Positions 1 to 60,427 of a DNA stretch of 64,000 nt are shown here, piece after piece. Position numbers and translations under genes: made by a program. Each line of letters opens with the position of its first letter. Position 1 is the stretch's first letter. Origin of the DNA: Fratercula arctica (Eukaryota; Chordata; Aves; Charadriiformes; Alcidae). Under the pieces are notes generated by a model. It saw only the letters and a program-made list of their open reading frames with translations, was not told the DNA's origin and ran no database searches. Location of the stretch: assembly GCA_947846985.1 (NCBI GenBank), contig CANTUZ010000006.1:43755707-43819706 (forward strand), written 5' to 3'.

Positions 1-366
1 ATTTGTTTTAGGGCAACATAAATGAGTCTTTTCAGAGGTCCCCGAGGTTGCAGAAATAACCACACCACTTCACTAGGTGCTGAAATAGGGAAATCAGTAC
101 TTAATTAGAGGCAACCAAGGTTAAATAAGTTTAATGGCAATAAAAATTTAAAAGCCACTAATGGAAAGACAGTTAATTCCCCTTTTTTTCTCATACATGT
201 ATTATGGGCTACAATGTAGCTACTCACTGGAGCTAGGGCATCAGAACATAAACCCAGCTCAGAATGAGACTGTAGTAAATAAATAACTCTGCCTGTCATC
301 CAACAATTAACAAGAACTACACCAATTCTGACTTCTGTTCCCCGCAAAATGTTTGCTGTGGCTTTT

Positions 367-372
367 TTTATT
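367..372 (-). terminator. IFT80: Polyadenylation signal of IFT80
   Basis: The minus strand reads AATAAA here, 68-73 bases past the stop codon. It is the first canonical signal downstream of the stop, so cleavage is expected around 340-357. This gives a very short 3' UTR of about 90-100 bases. Positions 1-340 would then be downstream intergenic DNA, where I see nothing recognisable. Confidence 0.6.
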
Positions 373-439
373 TATATTTGTCAAAATATGCCAGTACAAA
401 ATATTCAAGAAGCACTTATGAAGGTGACCAAAAGGACAG

Positions 440-49681
<49,242 letters not shown>

Positions 49682-49682
49682 T

Positions 49683-49703
49683 TCAGTTGTTCGGATGGAG
49701 CAT
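49683..49703 (-). promoter_or_regulatory. Six-codon upstream ORF in IFT80 5' UTR
   Basis: An upstream ATG at 49,703-49,701 encodes MLHPNN and stops at TGA 49,685-49,683, one base before the main ATG (TGA-A-ATG). Such a tight stop/start spacing could lower or tune IFT80 translation by forcing reinitiation or leaky scanning. Its use is inferred only from sequence. Confidence 0.6.
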
Positions 49704-49732
49704 TAAAAAAAAGATACGTAGGTATGTTGTAA

Positions 49733-51955
49733 CTGTAATAAAACAAAACAAACACATATATGAGTAGCCAAAATTAAAAAGGAAGACACTAACAGCAAAA
49801 TAGAAAGTTTTTAAATATGTAATATTACATTAGGACTGTGGCAAAATATACACCAAACCAGACCTCAGTTTTAAAGAAATCTGTTTGTACAGTACCCAAC
49901 TCCACACTTATCTGACCACTTAGTATAAACACGCTGGACAATTTAAAGAACAAGTGATGCTAGGAACATACTGCTGCAACACTGTAGGTTGAAACACTGA
50001 AGTTCTCTCATGCTGACATATAGCCATGAAGGTCGCAAAGGAAAACCTGGAATTGCAGACTTTTCAAGGAACTTCATGCTTAGCAAGTGCACTGTCAGTA
50101 AAGTTAGGGGGAAAAGTCATACTATGAAAATAATCCCGCCGTGACAAAATGATACAATGTCCAAGTCTTTCATCCTCCCCTATTTGTAATGTCCACGATA
50201 CTTTACTGCAACACAGAAATTCCATAAACAGTTCACTGGGGTCCCATCCTCTCATCCCCTTCCCTCTTGTGACAGCAAAAGCCGTTGTGTATCTGTGCCT
50301 GGACAGGGCAGAGGCACTGATCCAGGTTAAAACTTTTCTGTCTTCCAGGATGGAAAGAAGTGAGACCAAGAGGGTGAGAGCAGAAGGTATACTCTGAGGA
50401 GACCACAATGATGCACAATGTGCCCTTCCAATCTTCTGGAATTTTTTCACTACAAAAATGACTGCGTGTCAAACAGTTACTATGCAGAATTTAAAAAGCA
50501 TTAAAAGGATAACATTCCTAAAACATATAATTTTCTGTGCCCAAATAATTAAATTAGGTATTTTCAACCCTGCTTTACATTAATTGATAAACACACAATA
50601 GTTATTTTTATTTTTAAATAATTATATCTCTCCTACTTGAACATCTAATTTCCATCTCCTGCCCTCATCCAAAAACCACATAGGGAAACTTGTCATCAAG
50701 GCATTTAAAAGGGGCCTAAGTTTGTGCTAAACTTTCAAAGTAGCTTTTTAGTCATGTCCTTGACTTCTGTATGGTGGCAATGCCATTGTACAGCACCTGC
50801 ATATACCCACTCAGCATATGCTGCAATGTTTTCCACTGACCAGTTGCAGAGCTAGTCTCTGTGCCACAAATTCTAAAACAAAATCCCAAACATAAACCGT
50901 AAGATTTGTATACGGCAAAGAAATAGCACAGAGTAAAACAGTATTAAAGATTTATTCTCCACTTGAACGTAAACCTCTCTTCTGCTTAACAGAATACCTC
51001 ACGTTTATCTTATCTGCTTCTATTCTGTGCACACCACACTTTGCTAAACCCACCTTTTCAGTTGCTACTTGGTAGTTTTTTATTGATTATTTCCCTCTGA
51101 GGGTTTTAGCAGGCACGTCGCTCTTAGCTTCCAGCTTGCACTCCCTCCCTCCAGCACACGGATTTCTGTTATTTGCCTTTCAAAGACAAGACCAGAACTT
51201 TATTGTAATTTTTGAAAACGGCTTAATCACTCTTTATGTGCGCCTAAAAGGCTGAACGCTCACCCTTATGTCACACAGCTCACCTGCTGTCACCAACAGG
51301 TACACCCATCATAACCTATCCTAGTACATACACTACGTACAGCTCCGCAACAAGCCCAACAGCAGGTTAGCTAAAAGCATTTTTAAAAAGATGGGGTAAT
51401 AGCGAGGAGTTATTCTGGCGGTGAATCTGGCCCGGCTTCTCCCAGCCCCGCTGGTCCCAGTGCCCTGCACGGCAGCCCCAGGTCTCCTCACCCTCTCCTC
51501 CCCTCAGCCTTTTCCTCTCCGGAGCTGCCGAAGGAGAAGATGAGGACCAGAGACGGCGGCGGGAGACTGAGCAAGAGTCGCGGGGGAGCGAAGGGAAATA
51601 GAGACGACGGGATGGATGGAAAGAAAGGGCGGGGATGGGGATGGCGGCAGCGGGGCAGGAGCTCGCTCCTCCCGCAGCGGCTGCGGCTCCCCGCCGTCAG
51701 GGGAACCGCGGTTCTTCCCGCCCCGCCTGCCTGAGGTGGGAGTCCCTCGTCTCCCGAGGGACCGCCCCGGGCGCCACACAGACGGCACAGCCCGCTGCTC
51801 CTCGGCCGTGCCAGCACCCCCTTTCCCTTCACAGCTTCCAGCTTCCCAAACGGCAGATTATCCCCTCCGCTCCGTCCGCTTTCTCCGTGCGAGCCCCAGC
51901 GCCCGTTCCCCCGAGGGCCGCCGCGACTGGGGGGTCGGGACTCCCCCGCCCTTAC
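49733..51955 (-). other. IFT80: IFT80 first intron (end depends on exon 1 donor)
   Basis: Between the start exon and a non-coding first exon in the CpG island. Two good donors exist on the minus strand: GAG/GTAAGG (51,956/51,955) and CAG/GTAAAG (52,122/52,121); I cannot decide between them. The AT-rich part (49,733 to about 51,300) holds nothing I recognise. Confidence 0.55.
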
Positions 51956-52266
51956 CTCAGGGCCGTCCGGCTGCCGCCCGCTCCCCTCAGCCCAGCCCGC
52001 CTCCCACGCCGCCCCGGGGGTCACGGCTCCCGACCCTCTCGCCCACCGCGGCGGTGAGTCAGACCTGCCGCCCGACGGCGACAGGAGGATCGTCTCCTCC
52101 TCCTCCCCAGCCCGCCTTTACCTGCGCCGGCAGCGGGAGGGAGAGCGCAGAGCGGCGGGCACCGCTCCCTTAGCGGTCAGCTCCCAAGCCCCGGCGGCTT
52201 CCGCGCTAATCCCGTCTTCCTCCCCGTCCCCGCGGCGCCGCAGGAGCGGCGGGGCCAAGCGGCTCC

Positions 52267-52280
52267 GTCTCTATGGCGAC
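52267..52280 (-). promoter_or_regulatory. RFX X-box motif
   Basis: The minus strand reads GTCGCCATAGAGAC, which satisfies every position of the X-box consensus RYYNYYATRRNRAC bound by RFX2/RFX3, regulators of ciliary genes. It lies about 145 or 310 bases upstream of the two candidate IFT80 exon 1 donors, a usual distance for a ciliary X-box. Occupancy is inferred. Confidence 0.7.
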
Positions 52281-52736
52281 TTCCCGCGAGACTTCTCCTT
52301 CCTCTTCCTCCTCCTCCTCGTCCCACCGCCACCTCATGGGCCCTCCCCGACCAGGTGACACGGCCGGGTGGCGTCACCGTTAATTAATAGCGCTTTAAAA
52401 CCGTCGTGTTCCCACAATTTTTATTCAATTTTTTTTTTTATTTTTTTGTTACTTTTTTTTTTTTTAATAACAGCGCTCCTTCAGGCCGCCGCTCCTCCGG
52501 CCCCCATCTCCCCTCGCAACCAAGCGCCGCCCACTGACCTACTTCTAAAATTAAAATAAATCCTTCCCGCCGCGGAGTGGACGGGCGGGTATGGTCGTGG
52601 GGTTGTTGTCACCCTCAGCCGCTAGCCTCTCCCCTCAAAAAAGCCCCGCCGCTCCTTGACGCGGGGGGATTTATTTATTTTTACTTTTTTTTTCTCCCCT
52701 CTATCCCGCCCAGCCCGTCCGCGCAGTAACGGAAAA

Positions 52737-52746
52737 CAAGATGGCG
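52737..52746 (+). promoter_or_regulatory. YY1-like site CAAGATGGCG
   Basis: CAAGATGGCG matches the YY1 core often found at or just inside transcription starts of housekeeping genes. It is oriented toward SMC4. An opposite-strand YY1-like match (GCGCCATTTT) lies at 52,871-52,880. Together they suggest the SMC4 start is in this interval. Confidence 0.45.
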
Positions 52747-52785
52747 CGGGAGCGGGATTTTTTTTTTTTTTTTTTTTTCCCTCCT

Positions 52786-52791
52786 TTCAAA
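52786..52791 (-). promoter_or_regulatory. CHR-like hexamer TTTGAA
   Basis: The minus strand reads CGCGGGTTTGAAAGG. TTTGAA is the CHR core bound by DREAM and MuvB complexes at G2/M genes, and the neighbouring GC-rich bases resemble a CDE. SMC4 is a cell-cycle gene, so the location fits, but a six-base match is weak evidence. Confidence 0.3.
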
Positions 52792-52800
52792 CCCGCGGGA

Positions 52801-55061
52801 GGCCGGCCCCCTCCCTTCCCAGCGTGCCCCGCGCTTTTCTAACGAATTTCGGTTCGAGTTCGCCGTTTGGGCGCCATTTTCGAGTGTGGAAAACCGCCGA
52901 GCCGCCCGGCGGAGAGCCGGAGCCACCCGCCCTTACCGCAACCCCGCGGTCCTCGCCAGGGCCGGGCCCCGCCGGTCCTCGAAGGTAGCAGCTCGGCGGG
53001 CGGGCGCGGGGTAGGGCGGCGGGCGGAGGCGCCGGCGGTTCGCCTGAGGGCAGGTGGAGTTGGGGGGGGGGCTTTCCCCCGCTGGGAGCGGGGCGGCGGG
53101 GGACGCCCTCGGGGCGCTCCGCTGGGAAGGGTGGCGGGTTGCGCCCCCCGCCTTATTCTTCCCCATTCCTCCTCGCTCTGAGGGAGGGAAAGGCGACGGC
53201 AGCTTCTCTCTCTGGAGTCGGGGCGGCCGGGTGGGGGCTGCCCCGCCGAGGGGTGCGGGCTGCTCGGCGGCCGCCCGCCCGGGACACGGCGCCTGGTTTG
53301 TCCGCCCTGGCTGGTGTCGGCAGTTGTGTCTGAGGAGCGGGGATGAGAGAGGGTCCTCGGCAGCCCAAGGGAAAGCCCGAGGTTTCCCGCTGTGCCCTTA
53401 GGGACCTCTGGGGACCGTGAATCGGAGACCCACCTAGGACGGGGAAGGCGTTTCGGTTCAGAGAGGCCCGGTTTTAATCTCCTTACAAAACAGGGACCCG
53501 TTCCGTAGCGAGCTCTGCCTGCTGCTTTTATGCTTGAAGTATGAGAGAGAAATCCTACGAAAGTCTATAACGACTTGGAAAGACCGTGACAAGGGCGCAG
53601 TTGGGCGCCTTAGATTAACGGATGCGTTAAAAAAAAAAAAAAACCAACCGAAATTTTTCACTGACAGGGGTTATCGTTATCAAATTTTATCGGCTGTTAA
53701 TAAGGAAGCTTTTCCGTCCGGCTCTCCTTTTCGCCGTCCCCGTAACAAAAACGGCACTTGGCAGGGGATGGCGGAGAGATGCTTTTAACAAACACCTTCG
53801 AGCTGACTCGGGGGAGGGGCCGGGCACGAATTTGTTAAATTTGTTAGAGAGTATGTGGCAGCTGATTTATCGCGATTTAAAGGCTGAGGTCAAGTAGTTA
53901 CGCTTTTTCATTCTGTTGCAGTATCTGGGGGGGAAGGGTTGGTAAGGTAAATAGGTCTATATTGCACAATTCTGTTGGAGTGGAGCAGTTTTGGATTAAA
54001 AAAAAAATAAATAAATCTGGTACTTTGAGAGGCTGTAATTGTCTGAGACAGCCATTGCGGAACACTTCTGAACAGGGGCATAGACTCAAATTGCCTTAAA
54101 ATGAGTTCTTTCTCTCATTTCCCCCCCTCCCCCATTGTCCCAAATGAAGGACTCTCATGAGAGTGTGGGTTGGGGGTAGGTCTGAAAACGTCAAATGATT
54201 GGCACCAATTGTAAGATGACTTTCTAACCACGTCAGTTTTTTATCTTGTGAGAAGTAAACTTTCTCATGTCTGTTTTTCTGTGAACTAACTTCGCCACTT
54301 GCTGCAATTTAAACTCTTCGGAGAGAGTTTCGCTCCTGCAGTTGTCTTTATTCTCGTTGCTTGCTTTCTATTTATACTTTTTGGGAGCTGTGCTCAAGTG
54401 CCAGCTGATGGACTTTTGTAACCTTGTGTTCTTGATCAGTTTACTTTAACATCACAACTAAATTAAGGTATTTTGTTTTGCTTTCTCTGTTAAATGCTGA
54501 ATGCTGGCAGTAGTGGTTGTGTTGTATTTTGCGAAATGAATGTGTTGATTTAAGGTGTTTAAGAGTCAAGTCTTTGCTATAATTATGCAGGTCTTTTTGT
54601 TTATCTATCTATTGATATAAAATATATAGTCAGCATGGACTGTTGAAAGTAAAATGCATGTCAGGTCTGAAACGTGTATGTAAAGAGTGCTTCCATAAGA
54701 CGTATGGCTACTCAGTTTGTTACTGCGAATGCCTTTAACTCTTTTGCCCCCAGCATTATGGTTGCTTTCTCCGAGCATAGTAACTGCATTGAACATGGCT
54801 GTATGGGTTTTCAGTAGGTAGATTCGTGCTGTTTTTACAGATTCAGGTCAGTCCGTTGTTTTTTTGGGGGGCGATGTGTTTTTAAAACATATCGTTATGA
54901 GGCTAAGCTTTAGGTTTTGTTTCAGGTTTGGATTTTTGTCTTCAAAATACTTCTGGTCTTTAGTTTCTAAATTAGTCAAACATCTGGGCAAACGTGTAGG
55001 TATATTCCTTAGGGAATTGTAGTTGAATGCTTAGATCATGGGGTTTTCTTGTTTATGTTAG
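52801..55061 (+). other. SMC4: SMC4 first exon and first intron region (boundaries unresolved)
   Basis: A non-coding SMC4 exon 1 is expected here. Possible donors are GAAG/GTAGCA (after 52,984), CGGG/GTAGGG (after 53,010) and CAG/GTGGAG (after 53,053). From about 53,500 the sequence becomes AT-rich intron with no recognised feature. Confidence 0.4.
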
Positions 55062-55100
55062 CAAAGGATATAGATCCCTTCAGTAGTTTGATTGCTTGGA

Positions 55101-55257
55101 ATGGAAGGGGAACAGCCAATGGAGGTCAAGCCAAGCAGGATCACCAAAACCTCTACAGCAGCCCATCGGAAAGGCAGAGAGCCCTTAGAGGAGTCCACCA
55201 GTGACATGGAAGTGGAAAACAAAGGTGACCGACAGCTTGGTGAAGTACCTCCAGAAG
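55101..55257 (+). CDS. SMC4: SMC4 start exon, residues 1-52
   Basis: It reads MEGEQPMEVKPSRITKTSTA and ends QLGEVPPE plus one base, with donor GTAGGT. The 5' end of the exon is either 55,062 (acceptor TTATGTTAG) or 55,084 (CCCTTCAG). The tail is rich in Lys, Arg and Glu and does not align with the human N-terminus, as expected for this variable region; it rests on frame and splice fit rather than similarity. Confidence 0.8.
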
Positions 55258-58200
55258 GTAGGTCTGAATATTGTAATTCTGATGGTGTGTAAACTTGACG
55301 TGATAGTGCCTGTTTAGCAGCAATGTTCAGTTGAATTTACCAACTGTTGCAGAGAGGATTTGCTCTTTTCTCTTCTAGAAAGGAATATTGAAAGCCTTGG
55401 CTACTGGCAAGTTTAAACTGCTTTTGAAATTATAAAGAGGGCTTGCAAAGAGTTAAAGTGTTTGGACCAGTAATTTAGTACAAGTGCAAAAGCAATTTGT
55501 AGACTTTCTCCTAATAAAGCCTATTTCATATTCCTGATCTGTAACATTGTACTTAAGATTGTGGTACAACAGCAGGATTTTTCAAATTTATATGCAGCCA
55601 ATGGTATGGGATTTCTTGGAATGGAATAAATGTCAAGTTTATTTACTTAACTCTTAAAATGATTTGACTTTCTTTTTCGTGAAGCAGTGTATTTTCTTGA
55701 GTTTCCTGAGTTGAGTTTTTGCTGCAAATGTCTGGAAAAACAGCAGTGTGTGTCTTTTTAGGTAGCCAGATATGCAGTTATTGAAGCAAGGTATTTGACA
55801 AATAGATTAATATGTTGAAATTGGTGGCAAATACTACTGTCTTTTTGAAGAAAAAGTTGCTAGTAACTGTTGAAAAGCTTCTTAGCTTACAACTAGCTGA
55901 TATCCAGGGGGCCAGTTTGTTTTCGTAACAAACTTCCTGTCTTTGCAGAGTAGTTGTGCTGTCATTACAGCTTTCAGAGCATTGTGCAGCGATCCCCAAA
56001 TCTTGCAGAGTGACTTGTGAGCACGCTTGAAATGTGGCTTTGCACTTATTAATTAGAAAGACTTTGCCTGTTTCAGATTTGTAGGCTTATTGTGACGGTT
56101 GTAGCTATTGTAATTGCAGAGTGCCTATTAAAGTGTGTTAGAATAAGAATTACATAATGAAAGAAAAAACCCACTAGTGAATCGATGGGACATCTTAAAT
56201 ATCTCTTTTAAAGAGTTCAGTTCATGGAAAGACAAATTTTAATTCCACTTAGCTCATTTTAATAATTACAGGCAAAATTACAGGTTTGGTTCATATAGAA
56301 ATGCTGTTTGCTTTTCCAGTTGAACATTTTGAAAGGTGTTTAGTCATTGAGAGCTTATAGTCTTTTTTTTTTTCCCTTTCTGTTTATTTTGGATGGTTTT
56401 TAGCAGTCTCAAATGAGGTGCTTGATAATCGAAGTTTAGAAGAGATTTTGGGTAGCATCCCTCCTCCCCCACCTCCAGCAATGACCAATGAAGCCGGTGC
56501 TCCTCGTCTCATGATAACTCATATTGTAAACCAGAACTTCAAATCCTATGCAGGGGAGCAAACTTTGGGACCTTTTCATAAGGTATCTTTCTTTTATCTT
56601 AAGCATTTTTTAAATGAAGGTAAGACTTCACTGTGTATTAGTATTCCTTCCTGTGTTTTCATGTAAGCTTATCTCAAACTAACTGAAAAATATTTAAATT
56701 TTAGAATGACTTATATAGTAATATTCTAAATTTTCATTATTGGACAATAGAGAAAACAGTAAAGTGGAACTTTCTGATATTGTACAATTTTAATTTGTCA
56801 GTAAACCTTAAAAAAAGCACACTTTTCTCTTTATTTCGCTTACTGGAGAACTTTTAGGGGTGTGTTTGAAGAATGAGACGATTTTTTAGTGCCCACAAGA
56901 GACTTACGTGGCTAATCATGAAACTTTCCTTGCGAACATGCTTGCTAAATGCAGTATCGCTTTGAGTTAACAAGTTAAAATATAGAAAGCTGAGTTGAGG
57001 TGTGATTTTTTTTTTTTTTCTGAGATAAGTTGTACTGCTTTACCTTTGGCAGTAAACACTACCAAATAGTCTGCAGTTTCATGCGGTAGAAATAATTGTG
57101 TTTTAAACTGTTCACAAATGAAATAGGTGATGTGCACTGGCCAGGATCTATTTCCCTTTGAATGTCACTCTTTTCCTTCTATTATGCAGCGTTTTTCATG
57201 TATTATTGGGCCAAATGGCAGTGGAAAATCCAATGTCATTGATTCAATGCTTTTTGTGTTTGGGTATCGAGCACAAAAAATCAGATCCAAAAAACTCTCT
57301 GTGCTGATCCATAATTCTGACGAACATACAGACATCCAGAGTTGTTCTGTGGAAGTCCACTTCCAAAAGATCATTGACAAGGTATGTATGCTTCTCTTCA
57401 GAACAGTGGAGCCTTTTTTTTCTTTAAGGATTTGAAAACTTTTAATATTTGGTTATTTTAGTTTGAGCTGGGAGAAACTTCATAGCATGATTAGTTTACC
57501 TTTGGGATGTAAAGCATCAATTCAAAGTTAATTAGCTTTAAAAATTCCTCTATTGAGTAGTGCAGTTCTTAAAATATTAGTAGGGATTCTTTCTTATTTT
57601 CTGCAAGACTAATATTTGGTACATGTCCGTTTTTAAACTATTTAGAAATACGTAATGATCGTTTTAAGAAGTCGTTTTAGAGTTGTCATCTGTTTTACCT
57701 CAAGTGAATAAAACTTATTTCTGAAATTAATAGGACCCCTAAAACTTTCTAAGTCTACATTTAGACATGTTATATATTCTTAAATTTATAATATGAGCAT
57801 ATATATTAAGAAATAAAACCTATTTAAGCAAAACTTGCCAAATTGATTAGAAACTATTTTAGGTTATCTAGATTTAGAGAAATATATAATGAATCTGAAA
57901 ATTTATTATTTACACTTTGTATACTGTAACCATGCCTGCATTTTTAAAACAGATTTTTCACCAAAAATTCTGAACCTCACATCCTACCACTAAATATTTT
58001 TGAATTTGATATTTTGTTTGAATGAAATAGAAAATGTTGGCAAATTAAAAAAATATTTCTTTTGCTTGCCACTTCATGTACTGATAAAAACTTCTGGACA
58101 TTTTTGTTGATTTATTGCAATTACAGTACAAGGAATTTATTTCTCTTACTTTATTTAAATATAATTTTTGTGCACACCTTGTAGCTGAAGTATCAACTAC

Positions 58201-59338
58201 TGAGTTTGGGGACAGTCAAAATAGTGGGAAATGTACATTTTAGTTTCAAAAATTGTGTTCATAAAGTGGCAATATATGCAGCCTTTAAAGGAACAGTTTT
58301 AAAAGACTGTTGTTTTTTTTTTCTTTGACTTGATGTACATACACACATACCTTTTGCTTGTATTTGTAATAACCAGGTTCAAAATTGTTAAATTTATTCT
58401 TTTTTTTTCCATTTTACTTCGTATTAACCTCTAGGAGCTAACTTTATGATCTAAAAAAGATCTGTATGTACTAGATACCAATTCGATTATGCTCTTGGGG
58501 GTTAATCTGGGAAAGTGGTAGGCTAGTTTAGAAGCATTCATTGATTTTTACCTTTTTAAAGTATAGTACCAGCTTTATTTTAGTTGTTGCTTTGTAGGTA
58601 AGTCTTAATATATCTTTTGAAGCTGATGATGTCATATTTGTCACATCTTTAATGTTTTGCTTCTTTATCTTCTGCAGTTTCTCTTTAGAACTACTTCGCT
58701 AAAAGTAACTCCTTTTCCTAGCACTATAAAAGAGGAGTTTAAAATGCAACTAGTACTTAAGTCATTCAAGACTTCCTAATCTAAAATTTAAAGGGTGGAA
58801 TAGCACAGCCACTTTAAAATTGACATAGGCCTTTTCATTTGTGATTTGAAGCAGTGGTAAGGAGAATAAACTATTTTTCAATGCAATAGCTTGTATTAGA
58901 GGTGAGAAAGGCATAAGATGAAGACCATTCAGTTTAAACAATTTAGGCTAATTTTTGTCCAGTTCCCAAGTATTTTTGGAGGTTTTTTAAAATATCTTTT
59001 TTGAGATATGCAGCTTTAAGATAGTTCCCACTTCTACTAGACTTCAGTGTGCAGTTGACTTAAAACTTGAATGGGATAAAACTTCTGTGCTTGATAGTGA
59101 AATACGAGATAAACCTGTGATATAGTAATTGTTTTTCCGGATTTGCTTTTCCTCAAAACAGGAAGGAGATGATTATGAAGTCATTCCTAACAGCAATTTC
59201 TGTGTATCTAGAACTGCGTATAGAGATAATTCTTCTGTCTACCACATCAATGGAAAGAAAAAGACATTCAAAGATGTTGGTATTCTTCTTCGAAGCCATG
59301 GAATTGATCTGGACCATAACAGGTTCTTAATTTTACAG
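55101..59338 (+). CDS. SMC4: Condensin subunit SMC4, N-terminal part (runs off the window)
   Basis: SMC4 pairs with SMC2 as the ATPase core of condensin I and II, which compact mitotic chromosomes. Coding joins: 55101-55257, 56404-56582, 57190-57381, 59162-59338 (705 nt, 235 codons), continuing beyond 64,000. ATG 55,101 is chosen because an in-frame TGA (55,089-55,091) lies just upstream and its context (G at -3, G at +4) is good. Residues 1 to about 55 are an acidic, poorly conserved tail; then come the proline run IPPPPPP, APRLMITHIVNQNFKSYAGE and Walker A GPNGSGKS (residues 119-126). The visible part ends in the N-lobe at FLILQ. The human protein is about 1,290 residues, so only about the first fifth is present. 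It is transcribed divergently from IFT80. Confidence 0.96.
56404..56582 (+). CDS. SMC4: SMC4 exon, residues 53-112
   Basis: Acceptor GGTTTTTAG and donor GTATCT. It reads (A)VSNEVLDNRSLEEILGSI, PPPPPPAMTNEAGAPRLM and ITHIVNQNFKSYAGEQTL to GPFHK, nearly identical to human. The acceptor is a TAGCAG tandem, so use of the second AG (56,405-56,406) would drop one alanine in frame. Confidence 0.97.
57190..57381 (+). CDS. SMC4: SMC4 exon with Walker A, residues 113-176
   Basis: A 192-nt phase 0-0 exon with acceptor ATTATGCAG and donor GTATGT. It reads RFSCIIGPNGSGKSNVIDSM then LFVFGYRAQKIRSKKLSVLI, ending FQKIIDK. GPNGSGKS is the ATP-binding P-loop of the SMC head. Confidence 0.98.
57382..59161 (+). 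other. SMC4: SMC4 intron (1.8 kb)
   Basis: Phase 0 intron with donor GTATGT and acceptor TCAAAACAG. AT-rich; I see no RNA gene or mobile element. The two shorter SMC4 introns upstream (55,258-56,403 and 56,583-57,189) are also plain. Confidence 0.85.
59162..59338 (+). CDS. SMC4: SMC4 exon, residues 177-235
   Basis: A 177-nt phase 0-0 exon with acceptor CAAAACAG and donor GTTGGT. It reads EGDDYEVIPNSNFCVSRTAY, RDNSSVYHINGKKKTFKDVG and ILLRSHGIDLDHNRFLILQ. It continues the N-terminal head lobe; the human protein goes on with GEVEQIAMM, which I could not find before the window ends. Confidence 0.98.
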
Positions 59339-59432
59339 GTTGGTGTATGAATAAAACCAATTTTAAGTAAAGCTATGTTTCCATTTATAGTAATAAAAAA
59401 TGCTGTCTAGGTTTTAAGTCTTGTATTTGAGG

Positions 59433-59516
59433 CCTTAAAGTACTCTAGCAGCACATCATGGTTTGCATGCTCTAATAAAGATGCGAATCATTATTTGCTG
59501 CTTTAGAAATTTAAGG
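59433..59516 (+). ncRNA. MIR15B: microRNA precursor mir-15b
   Basis: The 5p mature sequence is at 59,446-59,467, with seed AGCAGCA followed by CATCATGGTTTGCA; the G near its 3' end replaces the human A. The 3p strand (CGAATCATTATTTGCTGC...) is at 59,484-59,505. The base of the stem pairs CCTTAAA with TTTAAGG. It lies in the SMC4 sense-strand intron, about 95 bases after the exon, as in human. miR-15 family members repress cell-cycle and BCL2-type targets. Confidence 0.97.
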
Positions 59517-59604
59517 AAGAGAAACAGTTGAAGATACTAATAAATTTTTCTGTTAATAAATTTGTGTTCCTGACATGTGGATGAATAGAAGAGTTGTCAT
59601 ACTT

Positions 59605-59685
59605 GTTCCGCCCTAGCAGCACGTAAATATTGGTGTAGTAAAATAAACCTTAAACCCCAATATTATTGTGCTGCTTAAGCGTGGC
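59605..59685 (+). ncRNA. MIR16-2: microRNA precursor mir-16-2
   Basis: The 5p mature sequence is at 59,614-59,635, with TAGCAGCACGTAAATATT followed by GGTG; the U before the last G is the variant I recall from chicken. The 3p strand CCAATATTATTGTGCTGCTT is at 59,657-59,676. It starts about 90 bases after mir-15b on the same strand, so the two are probably cut from one SMC4 intron transcript. Confidence 0.97.
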
Positions 59686-60386
59686 AGAGATTCAGCAACT
59701 TGTTTATGCTTTAGATAAAAGTACATCAATATTAACTTAACCGTAGAATCATTAGGATTTAAGTTATCTATGGCTCTCATATATAGACATGGTTTTACTG
59801 GAGAAGTAAATTTATAAAAAATAACTGCATAAAAATTGAGTGCAAGAAAAAAACACATGAAGTGTACTTTGTGTTTACACTTGTTTAACAACTGTAGAGG
59901 ACTCAAAGAATGGCAAGTTTATAGCCAATTCAAGCTATGTTTTTAAAAGCTACAGTTCACAGTCTTTACTGTAGAAATAATCATAGAATTTGTCAATATA
60001 ATAGTATTTATATTCATGTTTGACTTGAAAATTATAAGGCTTGCTGGCATCTGTTTGCTGTTCAAAAGACAGGCTGAAGAGAACGACAGTATTTTTTTTC
60101 TAGTTTTGAAATAATAATGGAGGAATTTGCTATGTGCCAAACAATTACTTAAAATGTAAATTGAGTTAAAGTACTTGATGAAAGTATTTAAATATTAATT
60201 CAATTGAGGAACTATATCTGCAATTACCTGTAATTATTTCACTACTATTACTAACAGGTCCCAAATCTGCTCTGAAGGATCATGGCCTAGAAAATTAGTG
60301 AGCAGTAGGAGCCCTCCCAAGGTCTGAAATTTTTCAGTAGAGTTTTTTAGGCCTGTTTTTGTCAAAGGAGCTTCCAGTTCCCCTCT

Positions 60387-60427
60387 AAAAAAAAGAAAAA
60401 AAAAAAAAAAGAAAAAAAAAAAGAAAA
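60387..60427. repeat. A-rich low-complexity patch
   Basis: Runs of A broken by single G on the plus strand, about 40 bases, within the SMC4 intron. No upstream retroposon body is visible. Confidence 0.8.

Larger units (their letters stand above)
51400..53500. promoter_or_regulatory. CpG island, bidirectional IFT80/SMC4 promoter
   Basis: About 2 kb of very GC- and CpG-rich DNA between the divergent genes, in sharp contrast to the AT-rich flanks. It must contain the first non-coding exons of both genes; exact transcription starts cannot be read from sequence. It includes an X-box, YY1-like sites, G-runs near 53,062-53,130 and a T tract at about 52,758-52,778. Long open frames here (up to 185 codons) are products of GC richness. 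Confidence 0.9.

Noticed and set aside
51488..52173. Long overlapping open frames on both strands (140-185 codons) in the CpG island
   Set aside because: They are rich in Pro, Arg, Ala, Gly and Ser and overlap each other on opposite strands, the usual result of GC-rich DNA without stop codons.
56583..57189. Possible second U12-type intron, in SMC4 (donor GTATCTTTC, TTCCTTCTA near the 3' end)
   Set aside because: The donor has a mismatch at a key C and the branch-like motif lacks the required purine and lies too close to the acceptor. An ordinary GT-AG intron explains it.
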